Below, piece by piece: positions 27,015 to 35,033 of a DNA stretch of 64,000 nucleotides. The notes beneath the pieces are model-generated. The model did not search any database, had not been told where the DNA came from, and saw only the letters and a list, made by a program, of their open reading frames with translations. The stretch lies in NCBI RefSeq assembly GCF_002074055.1, contig NZ_CP014619.1, forward strand, positions 434,001 to 498,000. The letters are read 5' to 3'. How positions within the stretch are numbered: position 1 is the first letter of the stretch; each line of letters begins with the position of its first letter. The translations under genes and the position numbers were made by a program. The DNA is from Frondihabitans sp. 762G35. Lineage in GTDB: Bacteria; Actinomycetota; Actinomycetes; Actinomycetales; Microbacteriaceae.

Positions 27015-27343
27015 GATGTTTCTCCTTCACCGGCAGGTACGTGCCGGACGATCCGTTGTGAATGGATGGCTGTCAACCAAGCGATGTCGCCGATGACCGC
27101 CTCGCTATTTCTAGCACACCGGACCGGTTGGTCGGGTCCTCTCACCCGGATGATCACCCCCGAACAGGGGTGACCCGATGCGGCCGCATCGATCTGCTTG
27201 GACTTTTCCCAGTGACTCCAAATACTGTTGACGAGGTTTCACACACGTGAATTCCCCTGACGCTGCGTTTCGACGCGGCGCGCGTTCCCGGAAGACAACG
27301 ACACGGCCCCTCGGCGGAGACCGCGTATCGGAGACCTCGTTCC
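27015..27343 (+). other. divergent regulatory region between msmK and the DsbA-like gene
   Basis: The 329 bases contain no gene. An imperfect 18-bp palindrome, CCGGCAGGTACGTGCCGG (27030-27047, two mismatched positions), lies between the msmK ribosome-binding site and its likely promoter and is a candidate operator. A stretch with TTGACG at about 27229 may be the -35 of the + strand gene. Otherwise nothing recognised. Confidence 0.5.
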
Positions 27344-28285
27344 ATGACTGACAGCGATTCTGACGACCAGCAGAACGGCGCACCCTCCGGTTCGTCCCGG
27401 GGCCAGCGCAGGGCCGCGGCCCGTGCGAAGGCCCAGGCCGCGCGTCAGCGCCAGAAGGCCCGCGCCAGGCGCGGTCGGTGGGCCATCCAGGGCGCTCTCG
27501 GCCTCGTGATCATCGCGGTCATCGTCGGGATCGTGCTCGTGGTCACCCAGTCCGTCCGTCCCGAGGGCCCCGGCCCGGCGAACATGGCCGGCGACGGCAT
27601 CACCATCGGCCGTGACTTCAAGGCCGTGCCCGCCGATGCGCAGAGCGCCTCGGCCGCCCCCAGCCCCACCACGACGGCCGCGGCCGCCGACACGGTCAAG
27701 ATCTCCGTCTACCTCGACTACCTCTGCCCGATCTGCGGCTCGTTCGGGGCGACGAACAACGAGTACATCAAGGGGCTCGTCGAGTCCGGCGCCGCGACGG
27801 TCGACTACCACCCCATCGCGATCCTGACCAACCAGTCGCTGGGCACGAAGTACAGCCAGCGCGCCGCCAACGCCGCGGCCTGCGTGGCCACGTACTCGCC
27901 CGACGCCTTCTTCGACTTCAACACGGCCATGTTCGCGAAGCAGCCGAAGGAGGGGACGGCCGGCCTGACCGATGCCGCGATCTTGACGCTGATCAAGGGC
28001 GTGCCGAAGATCACGCAGACCGACAGCATCGCGCGCTGCATCAGCGACAAGACGTACGTGCCCTGGGTCGTGAGCGCCACCCAGCGGGCGCTCGACGGTC
28101 CGATCGCGGGAAGTTCCATCGGCAAGGTGCAGGGCACGCCGACGGTCCTCGTCAACGGCCAGGAGTACAAGGCGACGACGCCCTTCACGACCGCGGAGTT
28201 CAGCAACTTCGTCGTCACGGCGGCCGGCAACAGCTACTCCGACACGGCGACCTCGAGCGCGACGCCCACGCCGACGAAGAAGTAG
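27344..28285 (+). CDS. membrane-anchored DsbA-family thiol-disulfide protein
   Basis: The 313-residue protein has a basic cytoplasmic N-terminus, one membrane anchor (about residues 47-68), a Pro/Ala/Thr linker and an extracytoplasmic thioredoxin-like DsbA domain with redox motif CPIC (128-131, in VYLDYLCPICGSFG) and the cis-proline loop GTPTVLVNG. Such proteins introduce or isomerise disulfides in exported proteins. Two further cysteines (in NAAACVATY and IARCISDK) may form a second pair. A short Ser/Thr/Pro tail ends the protein. It is transcribed away from msmK, and the AI-2E-family gene follows 66 bases later. Confidence 0.88.
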   Translation: MTDSDSDDQQNGAPSGSSRGQRRAAARAKAQAARQRQKARARRGRWAIQGALGLVIIAVIVGIVLVVTQSVRPEGPGPANMAGDGITIGRDFKAVPADAQSASAAPSPTTTAAAADTVKISVYLDYLCPICGSFGATNNEYIKGLVESGAATVDYHPIAILTNQSLGTKYSQRAANAAACVATYSPDAFFDFNTAMFAKQPKEGTAGLTDAAILTLIKGVPKITQTDSIARCISDKTYVPWVVSATQRALDGPIAGSSIGKVQGTPTVLVNGQEYKATTPFTTAEFSNFVVTAAGNSYSDTATSSATPTPTKK

Positions 28286-28351
28286 CGGCGACCGCCCCGA
28301 CGCCTCGCCCGGTACGGTGGAGATCGAACCGCCGACGAAAGCAGACGATCC

Positions 28352-29530
28352 ATGGGCCTCTTCCGCCGTACGAACGACCGTGACACCGCAGATCCTGCGG
28401 TCACGGCCGGAGCCCCGGGGCAGCGCCCGCCGCTGACCTGGAGTGCTCAGCGCACCATCTGGTCGGACGCCTTCGGGCGCCTCGCCACCCGCTGCCTCCA
28501 GATCATCCTCGTCCTCCTCGTGGCCATCGGCCTCGTCTTCGCGATGACGCAGCTCAGCCTCGTGGTGATCCCCGTCGTGCTGGCGCTGATCTTCGCCTCG
28601 GCGATGTACCCGTTCCTCGAGCTCCTCCGCCGCAAGGGCGTGCCCTCGATCCTCGCGACCTGGATCTCCCTCGTCGCGATCATCGTGATCCTCGGCCTGG
28701 TGGTGTTCCTCATCGTGGAGGCGGTGCAGAACCAGATCGGCTCCCTCGTCTCGCAGGCGTCGAAGGGCCTCGACCAGCTGCAGTCGTTCGTGAAGGACGG
28801 CCCGTTCCAGATCGGCGACGACCAGGTCCAGAGCGCCATCGACTCCGGCGTCAAGTTCCTGCAGAGCAGCTCGTTCTCGTCCGGCGCCCTTGCGGGCGTC
28901 TCCGCCGCCTCGAGCTTCGTCGCGGGTCTCGCGCTCTTCCTCGTCGTCCTCTTCTTCTTCATGAAGGACGGCCCGAAGATCTGGGCGTTCCTGCTCCGAC
29001 CGTTCTCCGGAGACCAGTTCTCCCGGGCCGAGCGTGTCGGGGCCAAGACGGTCTCGACCCTGGGCGGCTACGTCCGCGGAACCGCGACGGTCGCTCTCGT
29101 CGACGCTCTCGGCATCGGGATCGGGCTCTTCGCCCTCGGGGTCCCGTTGGCGCTCCCGCTGGCGGTCATCGTCTTCATCTCGGCCTTCGTCCCGCTCGTC
29201 GGAGCGACGGTGGCGGGCATCCTGGCGGCCCTCGTCGCCCTCGTGGCGAACGGCCCCGTCGCCGCGATCATCGTCGTGGCCATCGTGGTCGTGGTCAACC
29301 AGCTCGAGGGCAACTTCCTGCAGCCGGTCGTCATGGCGCGGTCCCTCAAGCTCCACCCCCTCGTGGTGCTGATCGCGCTGACGGCGGGCACCATCATCGG
29401 CGGCATCGTCGGAGCGATCCTCTCCGTCCCGATCGCCGCCGTCGCCTGGGGCATCGTCACGATCTGGAACGGCGACGACACCCCCGCCGAGTTCGCGCGG
29501 CAGAAGCGTCCCGAGCGGCAGATGAAGTAG
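28352..29530 (+). CDS. AI-2E family transporter (TqsA/PerM-like permease)
   Basis: The 392-residue membrane protein has about eight helices: a helix pair near residues 50-85 (LVAIGLVFAMTQLSLVVIPVVLALIFASAMYPFLELLRRKGV), a soluble central region, FVAGLALFLVVLFFFMKDGPKIW, and a C-terminal block VALVDALGIGIGLFALGVPLALPLAVIVFISAFVPLVGATVAGILAALVAL typical of the family, ending LKLHPLVVLIALTAGTIIGGIVGAILSVPIAA. Family members export AI-2 or small ions and solutes; the substrate is not known. A terminator palindrome follows. Confidence 0.9.
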   Translation: MGLFRRTNDRDTADPAVTAGAPGQRPPLTWSAQRTIWSDAFGRLATRCLQIILVLLVAIGLVFAMTQLSLVVIPVVLALIFASAMYPFLELLRRKGVPSILATWISLVAIIVILGLVVFLIVEAVQNQIGSLVSQASKGLDQLQSFVKDGPFQIGDDQVQSAIDSGVKFLQSSSFSSGALAGVSAASSFVAGLALFLVVLFFFMKDGPKIWAFLLRPFSGDQFSRAERVGAKTVSTLGGYVRGTATVALVDALGIGIGLFALGVPLALPLAVIVFISAFVPLVGATVAGILAALVALVANGPVAAIIVVAIVVVVNQLEGNFLQPVVMARSLKLHPLVVLIALTAGTIIGGIVGAILSVPIAAVAWGIVTIWNGDDTPAEFARQKRPERQMK

Positions 29531-29540
29531 ATCCCGAGCA

Positions 29541-29580
29541 CGACGAAGCCCCCCGGAGGATCCTCCGGGGGGCTTCGTCG
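29541..29580 (+). terminator. perfect 40-bp palindrome, bidirectional terminator
   Basis: Twenty bases starting CGACGAAGCC are followed directly by their exact complement. The hairpin lies between two convergent genes, 10 bases after the AI-2E-family stop and 15 bases before the ADH stop. It is G/C-rich and has no strong U tract. Confidence 0.75.
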
Positions 29581-29595
29581 TGTCGCGGTCGGAAC

Positions 29596-30648
29596 CTAGA
29601 TCGTCGCGGTGTCGATCACGAAGCGGTAGCGGACCTTGCTGCCGACGACGCGCTCGTAGGCCTCGTCGATCGTCGTGGTGTCGCTCGCGTCGAGGACCTC
29701 GATCTCGGCGCCGATGTGGTGCTCGGCGCAGAAGTCGAGCATCTCCTGGGTCTCGCGGATGCCGCCGATGTTGGAGCCGGCGAGGCTGCGGCGGCCCATG
29801 ATCAGCGATCCGGCGCTGAAGCTCTGCGGCTTCTCGGGCAGTCCGACGAACACCATGGTGCCGTTGAGGCGCAGGGTGCGGGCGTAGGCGTCGATGTCCA
29901 TGTCGGCCGAGATCGTGTTGATGATCAGGTCGAAGGTCGAACGGAGGTCCTTGAAGGTCGACGGGTCGCTGGAGGCGTAGTAGTGGTCGGCTCCGAGCTT
30001 CAGGCCGTCCTCCTTCTTGGAGAGCGTCTGGCTGATGACGGTCACCTCGGCGCCGAGGGCGTGCGCGATCTTGACGGCCATGTGGCCGAGTCCGCCCATT
30101 CCGACGACGGCGACCTTCTTGCCGGGGCCGGCACCCCAGTGCTTCAGGGGCGAGTAGGTCGTGATGCCGGCGCAGAGGAGGGGCGCGGCCTCGTCGAGCG
30201 CGATGCCCTCGGGGATCGAGAGCACGTAGTTCTCGTCGGCGACGATCTGCTTGCTGTAGCCGCCGTAGGTGTCCTCACCCGTGTACTCGCGGCCGTTGTA
30301 GGTGGGCACGTTGCCCTTGACGCAGAACTGCTCCTCGCCGGCGAGGCAGTTCTCGCACTCGCGGCAGGAGTCGACGAAGCAGCCGATGCCGACGCGGTCG
30401 CCGACCTTGTGCTTCGTGACCTCGGCTCCGACCTCGGTGACGATTCCGGCGATCTCGTGGCCGGGGACCATCGGGAAGATCGCGGAGCCCCACTCCTCGC
30501 GAGCCTGGTGGATGTCGGAGTGGCATATGCCGGCGAAGGCGATGTCGATCTGGACGTCGTGGGCGCCGACGTCGCGGCGCTCGATGGTGGTGCGCTCGAA
30601 TGCGGCACCCGCGGTGCGGGCGACGAGAGCGGGAACGGTGGTGGTCAT
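29596..30648 (-). CDS. zinc-dependent NAD(P) alcohol dehydrogenase (cinnamyl-alcohol/YahK type)
   Basis: The 350-residue medium-chain dehydrogenase has catalytic zinc residues in GICHSDIHQAREEW and GHEIAGIVTEVG, four structural-zinc cysteines (CRECENCLAGEEQFC), and a nucleotide-binding GMGGLGHMAVKIAHALGA. The TYNGREYTGEDTYGGYS and PLLCAGITTYSPLKHWGAGPGKKVAVVG blocks place it with broad-specificity aldehyde reductases (YahK, AdhC-like), usually NADPH-dependent. I chose ATG 30648 because it has a strong GGAGGTAA ribosome-binding site. Confidence 0.92.
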   Translation of the reverse strand: MTTTVPALVARTAGAAFERTTIERRDVGAHDVQIDIAFAGICHSDIHQAREEWGSAIFPMVPGHEIAGIVTEVGAEVTKHKVGDRVGIGCFVDSCRECENCLAGEEQFCVKGNVPTYNGREYTGEDTYGGYSKQIVADENYVLSIPEGIALDEAAPLLCAGITTYSPLKHWGAGPGKKVAVVGMGGLGHMAVKIAHALGAEVTVISQTLSKKEDGLKLGADHYYASSDPSTFKDLRSTFDLIINTISADMDIDAYARTLRLNGTMVFVGLPEKPQSFSAGSLIMGRRSLAGSNIGGIRETQEMLDFCAEHHIGAEIEVLDASDTTTIDEAYERVVGSKVRYRFVIDTATI

Positions 30649-30670
30649 GATTACCTCCGGGCAGACGGAA

Positions 30671-30698
30671 CGGCCGGACGCAGGATGCACGCCGGCCG
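30671..30698 (-). terminator. hairpin upstream of the ADH gene with GCAGGATGC in its loop
   Basis: CGGCCGG and CCGGCCG (7 bp) enclose a 14-base loop that contains GCAGGATGC (30680-30688). It lies between the ROK kinase stop and the ADH start on the same strand and may terminate or attenuate the ROK kinase transcript. Confidence 0.5.
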
Positions 30699-30754
30699 CC
30701 ATTGGGGTGTTCGACAAGCCTACGACCGACGTGCAGTCGCCGCCCGGCGGTCTT

Positions 30755-31696
30755 TCAGCCCAGCAGGTGCGACTGGTGTACGAGCGCGGCGGCGCCGACG
30801 AGGGGGCTCTCGTCCGACAGGCCGGATCGGACGACCCGGACGCGCTTGGCGTAGCCGTTGTACGCGGCCTCCTCGATCACGGCGCGGACGAGGTCGAGGT
30901 AGTCGGCGCTCACCCGCGAGAATCCGCCGCCCACGGCGACGACGTCGAGGTCGAGGAGCGTCGTCACGGAGGTGATGGCCTCGCCGAGGGCCGTTGCCGA
31001 CCGGCGGACGGCTGCCACGGCCAGGGGGTCGCCGGAGGCGTAGCCGGCGGCGAGGTCCTCGCCCCGCTCGCCCTGCCAGCCCTGCTCCCGAGCCCACGCG
31101 ACCGTGTGAGGACCCGAACAAAGCACCTCGAGGGTCACCCGCTCCGAGGTCTCTCCCGGGGTCCGCGTCGCGATCTGGATCTGGCCGATATGGCCGGCGT
31201 TGCCGGTGCCGCCCGACAGGAGGCGCCCGTTGACGATGAGCCCGCCGCCGACACCGGTCGAGACGGTGACCGCGAGGGCGTTGTCGACGCCCTGCGTGGC
31301 CCCGACCCAGTGCTCGGCGAGGGCCAGGCTCACGCCGTCGAGCCGCAGGGTCACGGGTGCCGTGTCGGGCAGCGACTCGCCGACGAGGCCCGCGACGAGC
31401 TCGCGCAGCGGGTACTCGCGCCAGGCGGGGAGGTTGATGGGGGAGACGGTGCCGAGCCCGAGATCGACGGGACCGGCGCTGCCGATGCCGACCCCGATGA
31501 TCCTGCCGTCTCCGGGCAGGACGCCCAGGGCGTGCACGACGACCGCGCGAACGGCCTCGGCCAGGTCGTCTGAGGAGGCGTCGGGCCCTGTCGGTTGCCG
31601 GTCGCGACTTCCCGCGAGGAGGAGCCCGGAGGCATCGACGAGGGCGGCTTCGACCTTGGTCCCGCCGAGATCGACGGCGAGCGCGAATTCAGTCAC
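30755..31696 (-). CDS. ROK-family sugar kinase (glucokinase-like), zinc motif absent
   Basis: The 313-residue protein has the phosphate-binding loop FALAVDLGGTKVEAALVD, GVGIGSAGPVDL, INLPAWREYPLRELV, the adenosine motif TVSTGVGGGLIVNGRLL and VVAVGGGFSRV. It has no helix-turn-helix domain and so is a kinase rather than a regulator. The usual GxxGExGH segment is replaced by NAGHIGQIQI, and the CxCGxxGCxE zinc motif is missing, with a single Cys in LCSGPHT. The substrate is therefore open: glucose, N-acetylmannosamine or another hexose. The leaderless GTG start lies 6 bases after a TAGCCT element. Confidence 0.8.
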   Translation of the reverse strand: MTEFALAVDLGGTKVEAALVDASGLLLAGSRDRQPTGPDASSDDLAEAVRAVVVHALGVLPGDGRIIGVGIGSAGPVDLGLGTVSPINLPAWREYPLRELVAGLVGESLPDTAPVTLRLDGVSLALAEHWVGATQGVDNALAVTVSTGVGGGLIVNGRLLSGGTGNAGHIGQIQIATRTPGETSERVTLEVLCSGPHTVAWAREQGWQGERGEDLAAGYASGDPLAVAAVRRSATALGEAITSVTTLLDLDVVAVGGGFSRVSADYLDLVRAVIEEAAYNGYAKRVRVVRSGLSDESPLVGAAALVHQSHLLG

Positions 31697-31702
31697 GGCG
31701 CC

Positions 31703-31708
31703 AGGCTA
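31703..31708 (-). promoter_or_regulatory. -10 element TAGCCT of the ROK kinase gene (leaderless)
   Basis: On the minus strand TAGCCT is followed by 6 bases and the GTG start at 31696. Confidence 0.55.
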
Positions 31709-31719
31709 CCGGCCCGCGG

Positions 31720-32163
31720 TCAGCGGCCTTCGGCGGCGCGCTTCGCGGCGCGCTCGGCGTTGCGCTCCTTGACGCGGAGCTCCTCGTCGCGGACCTGGGC
31801 GAGGTTGTACCGCTCCTGCGAGAGCCACCACGGCATCTCCTCGAGCAGCGCCGTGATCTCGTCGGTCGTGAGCGCCTCCTCGACGCCGCCGCGGGCGAGA
31901 CCCGAGATGGTGACGCCGAGCTTGCGCGCCACCTCGGGGCGCGGGTGCGGGCCGGTGCGGCGGAGCTCCTGCAGCCACTCGGGCGGATTGTCGGACAGCT
32001 CGGCGAAGGCCTCGCGCGTGAGGGGCGTGTTCTGGAACTCCTCGGGCGTCGCGGGCAGGTGGATGCCGAGCTTCTTCGCCGCGGTGAACGGCTTCATGGT
32101 CTGCGACGTCTTGGTCGGCTTCGCGCGCGGCGTCTCCGGCTGGTCGCTGTTCTCGGTCGTCAT
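31720..32163 (-). CDS. DUF5997 family protein
   Basis: The 147-residue soluble protein has the core MKPFTAAKKLGIHLPATPEEFQNTPLTREAFAELSDNPPEWLQELRRTGPHPRPEVARKLGVTISGLARGGV, followed by TDEITALLEEMPWWLSQERYNLAQVRDEE and a basic end. This matches the actinobacterial DUF5997 family. The GLARGG segment and the LGVTISGLARG helix may bind nucleic acid; that is inference. It is divergently paired with the HTH-less LysR-domain gene. The leaderless ATG lies 6 bases after TACCCT. Confidence 0.82.
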   Translation of the reverse strand: MTTENSDQPETPRAKPTKTSQTMKPFTAAKKLGIHLPATPEEFQNTPLTREAFAELSDNPPEWLQELRRTGPHPRPEVARKLGVTISGLARGGVEEALTTDEITALLEEMPWWLSQERYNLAQVRDEELRVKERNAERAAKRAAEGR

Positions 32164-32169
32164 CTGCCC

Positions 32170-32175
32170 AGGGTA
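32170..32175 (-). promoter_or_regulatory. -10 element TACCCT of the DUF5997 gene (leaderless)
   Basis: On the minus strand TACCCT is followed by 6 bases and the ATG at 32163. Confidence 0.55.
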
Positions 32176-32246
32176 GCGGCCCGGCCCCGGTAACCTGGCG
32201 TCTCGTCGGCGAACCGCCCGGCGTTCGAGCCACCGGCAGGGGAATC

Positions 32247-32978
32247 GTGAGCGATCAGAGAGCGGCCGGCGCCTTCCGCGTCGGCTTCGTGCCGGGCGTG
32301 ACCCTGACGAAGTGGTCGCGCGTGTGGGAGGAGCGTCACCCGCGCGTGCCGCTCGAGATCTTCCACGTCGACGCCGCCGATCCCGCGCTGGCTCTCCGCG
32401 AGGGCCGGGCCGACGTCGTCTTCGCGCGGCTGCCGATCGAGGCCGACGGGTTCAGCGTCATCCCGCTCTACGACGAGCAGCCCGTCGCCGTCCTTCCGAA
32501 GGAGCACCCCCTCGCCGAGGCGGAGAGCGTCGTGCTCGCCGATCTCGCCGGCGAGAGGCGGTTCGACCAGGATCCGACCCTCGACCTCGTCGCGGCCGTG
32601 GAGGTCGTCGAGACGGGCGCCGGGGTCGCGGTCATGCCGCAGTCGCTCGGGCGCCTCTACGCGCGGAAGGGTGTCGTCTCCCGCTTCGTCACGGATCTGC
32701 CCGCGACGACGATCGCCCTCGTCTGGCCGGAGGAGGCGACGACCCCCGAGGTGGAGGACTTCATCGGGGTGGTGCGGGGCCGGACCGCGAACAGTTCGAG
32801 GGCGCGGCGCGACGAGTCCGAGGCTCCTGCCGCCTCGAAGACGGCGAAGAAGGGGGCCGCGGACCGCTCCGGCGGCAAGCCCGGATCCGCCGCCCGACCC
32901 GCTCGCGCTCGAGGCCCGCAGCGGGGCTCGGGGCGCGGGGGGAACCCGCGCGGCGGCACCCGCGGTAGACGGTCGTGA
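32247..32978 (+). CDS. LysR-type effector-binding domain without HTH, with basic RG-rich tail
   Basis: The 243-residue protein starts directly with a LysR substrate-binding fold (FRVGFVPGVTLTKWSRVWEERHPRVPLEIFHVDAADPALALREGRADVVFARLPIEADGFSVIPLYDEQPVAVLPKEHPLAE), about residues 10-178. The N-terminal DNA-binding helix-turn-helix is absent. Residues 179-243 are a disordered basic tail with RGSGRGGNPRGGTRGRR, the kind of sequence that binds nucleic acid non-specifically. The start is GTG 32247; upstream there is no room for a lost HTH before the divergent DUF5997 gene. The effector and target are unknown. Confidence 0.8.
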   Translation: MSDQRAAGAFRVGFVPGVTLTKWSRVWEERHPRVPLEIFHVDAADPALALREGRADVVFARLPIEADGFSVIPLYDEQPVAVLPKEHPLAEAESVVLADLAGERRFDQDPTLDLVAAVEVVETGAGVAVMPQSLGRLYARKGVVSRFVTDLPATTIALVWPEEATTPEVEDFIGVVRGRTANSSRARRDESEAPAASKTAKKGAADRSGGKPGSAARPARARGPQRGSGRGGNPRGGTRGRRS

Positions 32979-32981
32979 CGC

Positions 32982-34217
32982 TCAGCCGAGGGCGGCGTCG
33001 GCGTTCCGCACGCGTCGGCTGAGCCCGACGACGGCCGAAGCGGCCACGATGAGCACCGCCATGCCGACGAGGGTGGCGGAGGAGCCGACGAGCCGTGCGA
33101 CGGGCCCGACGACGATCTCGCCCAGTGGCATCCCGGCGAGGGAGGCCAGGGTGAGGCTCGCGTAGACGCGGGCCAGGTAGCTCCGCGGCACCTGGAGCTG
33201 CACCGTCACGTCGAGGGGGATCGTGAAGATCTCGAGCCCGACGCTGGCCGCGAACAGCGCGAGGCTCAGCCAGAAGAACCAGTGCAGCGGATCCACGCCG
33301 AGCGGTTCGACGAGCAGGATCAGGGCGAGGACTCCCAGGGGCAGCGCCATCGCCATCGTCCCGGTCGTCGCGACCGCGAGCCGCAGCCGCCCGCGCAGCG
33401 ACCCCGCCACGACGGCGCCGACGACGAGCCCGAGGGTCTGCACCGCTCCGGCGAACCCCCAGAGGGCGGGGCCGAACGTCTCGCGGGCCGCGATCGGGCC
33501 CAGCACCTGGACGGCGCCCGCGAAGACGAACTGCGCGAGGAACGACAGGATCAGCGTCGAGAGCAGCCACCGCGTGCGGAGGACGAACGCGAGGCCCTCG
33601 AGCAGGTCCCGAGCGAAGGAGCCGCCGCGCACCGCCCCGATGGCGTTCCTCGGGAGGCCGGCGAACGCCACGAGGGCGCTGGTGAACAGGAGGGACCCGA
33701 CGGCGAGCGCGATCTGCGACGAGAAGGCCGCGACGAGGGCCCCACCGATCGCCGTCCCCACGATGAGGCCGATGTTCATGCTGACCCGGTTGAGCACGGT
33801 GGCGTCGCGGATCAGCTGGTCGCCGACGAGCTCGCGGAGCAGAGCGCTGGTCGACGGCGAGAAGTACGCGGCGCCGACGCCGTTGAGCGCGCCGAGGACG
33901 GCCAGGAGCGGGAGCGTCCCGAGTCCGCCCGCCAGGAGCAGGGCGCCCACGGCGAGCGACAGCGCCGAGACGACCGAGGAGCCCACGGCGATCAGCCGCT
34001 TCGGCAGCCGGTCGGCGAGGACCCCGCCGAAGAGGATCAGCAGGAGGTTCGGAAGAGACCTCGCCGCCACGACCAGGCCGAGCTGCACGGCGTCCGCTCC
34101 GAGGTCGAGCGCCGCGAACGCGAGGGCGACCGGGCCGATCCCGCTGCCGACCCAGGAGAACAGGCGGCCGAGCCAGAGCGCCCGGAACGCGGGCAGCCGG
34201 AGCAGCGACCAGTTCAT
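32982..34217 (-). CDS. MFS transporter (EntS-like exporter)
   Basis: The 411-residue major facilitator protein has about 12 membrane helices. It begins MNWSLLRLPAFRALWLGRLFSWVGSGIGPVALAFAALDLG and contains the loop-2 motif (FGGVLADRLPKRLIAVGS). It matches the MFS_3/EntS-type exporters of actinobacteria. The stop codon lies 4 bases from that of the convergent LysR-domain gene. The exported compound is unknown; the neighbouring TetR gene, divergently transcribed, might regulate it. Confidence 0.88.
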   Translation of the reverse strand: MNWSLLRLPAFRALWLGRLFSWVGSGIGPVALAFAALDLGADAVQLGLVVAARSLPNLLLILFGGVLADRLPKRLIAVGSSVVSALSLAVGALLLAGGLGTLPLLAVLGALNGVGAAYFSPSTSALLRELVGDQLIRDATVLNRVSMNIGLIVGTAIGGALVAAFSSQIALAVGSLLFTSALVAFAGLPRNAIGAVRGGSFARDLLEGLAFVLRTRWLLSTLILSFLAQFVFAGAVQVLGPIAARETFGPALWGFAGAVQTLGLVVGAVVAGSLRGRLRLAVATTGTMAMALPLGVLALILLVEPLGVDPLHWFFWLSLALFAASVGLEIFTIPLDVTVQLQVPRSYLARVYASLTLASLAGMPLGEIVVGPVARLVGSSATLVGMAVLIVAASAVVGLSRRVRNADAALG

Positions 34218-34327
34218 CGCGCACCCGTGATCGCAGATCCCGGTTCACGCGGCGGCAGAGGCACGAGGGTGAGCCTACCGACGGCGCTCGCGACGGGGCC
34301 GGGCACCGCGACGGGGCGCCGGTCCCG

Positions 34328-34333
34328 TATCGT
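34328..34333 (+). promoter_or_regulatory. -10 element TATCGT of the tetR-type gene (leaderless)
   Basis: TATCGT is followed by 7 bases and the GTG at 34341. Confidence 0.5.
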
Positions 34334-34340
34334 CGACCGC

Positions 34341-35033
34341 GTGACGACCGACGGAACCGCCCCCGCGACGGGCCGGACAGCGTCGCCCGGGCACTACGCG
34401 AAGGGCCTCGCGAAGCGCGAGAGCATTCTGGACGCGGCGCTCGAGGTCTTCGGGCAGTCCGGCTTCCACGGCGCTTCGCTCCGCGAGATCGCCCGGCAGT
34501 GCGGCGTCTCCCACCAGTCGCTCATGCACTACTTCCCGACCAAGGAGGAGCTCCTCCTGGCCGTCCTGAGGCGCCGCGACGAGCGCCTCCGGCGGCACTT
34601 CGACGACGTCGGCGGGATGCGGCTCGGCGAACTGGTCGACCTGGCGGAGTACAACGTCGACGTGCCGGGCGTCATCCAGCTGTTCAACACCGCGTCGGCG
34701 GAGTCCACCTCGCCCGAGCATCCTGCCCACGACTACTACGCCGACTTCTACGAGCGCATCGTCGCCTCCACCACCCGCTACCTCGACGTGGCGGGCGCTC
34801 GCGGATGGTTGGCGCCCGGCTACACGGCGGAGACGGCGGCCCGCGTCGTGCTCGCGGTCCAGGACGGCCTGCAGCTCCAGTGGCTCTACGACCGCGGCCG
34901 GGTGCGCGTCGCCGAGACCATGCGGCTCGTGATCTCGTCGATCGTCGCGGTCCCGCTGGCGGAGCTCGATGACGCCGTGCGCGAGGCGACGGCAGGAGCC
35001 GCGGCTCCCGCGGACGACGTCAGCGCGAGCTGA
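34341..35033 (+). CDS. TetR/AcrR-family transcriptional regulator
   Basis: The 230-residue protein has a TetR DNA-binding domain (KRESILDAALEVFGQSGFHGASLREIARQCGVSHQSLMHYFPTKEELLLAVL, about residues 30-80) and a helical ligand-binding C-terminal domain (RYLDVAGARGWLAPGYTAETAARVVLAVQDGLQLQWLYDRGRV). GTG 34341 was chosen because it lies 7 bases after a -10 element and gives the normal N-terminal length. Its 3' end overlaps the ABC permease gene by 14 bases in convergent orientation. It may control the MFS exporter behind it or the ABC exporter ahead of it. Confidence 0.9.
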   Translation: MTTDGTAPATGRTASPGHYAKGLAKRESILDAALEVFGQSGFHGASLREIARQCGVSHQSLMHYFPTKEELLLAVLRRRDERLRRHFDDVGGMRLGELVDLAEYNVDVPGVIQLFNTASAESTSPEHPAHDYYADFYERIVASTTRYLDVAGARGWLAPGYTAETAARVVLAVQDGLQLQWLYDRGRVRVAETMRLVISSIVAVPLAELDDAVREATAGAAAPADDVSAS

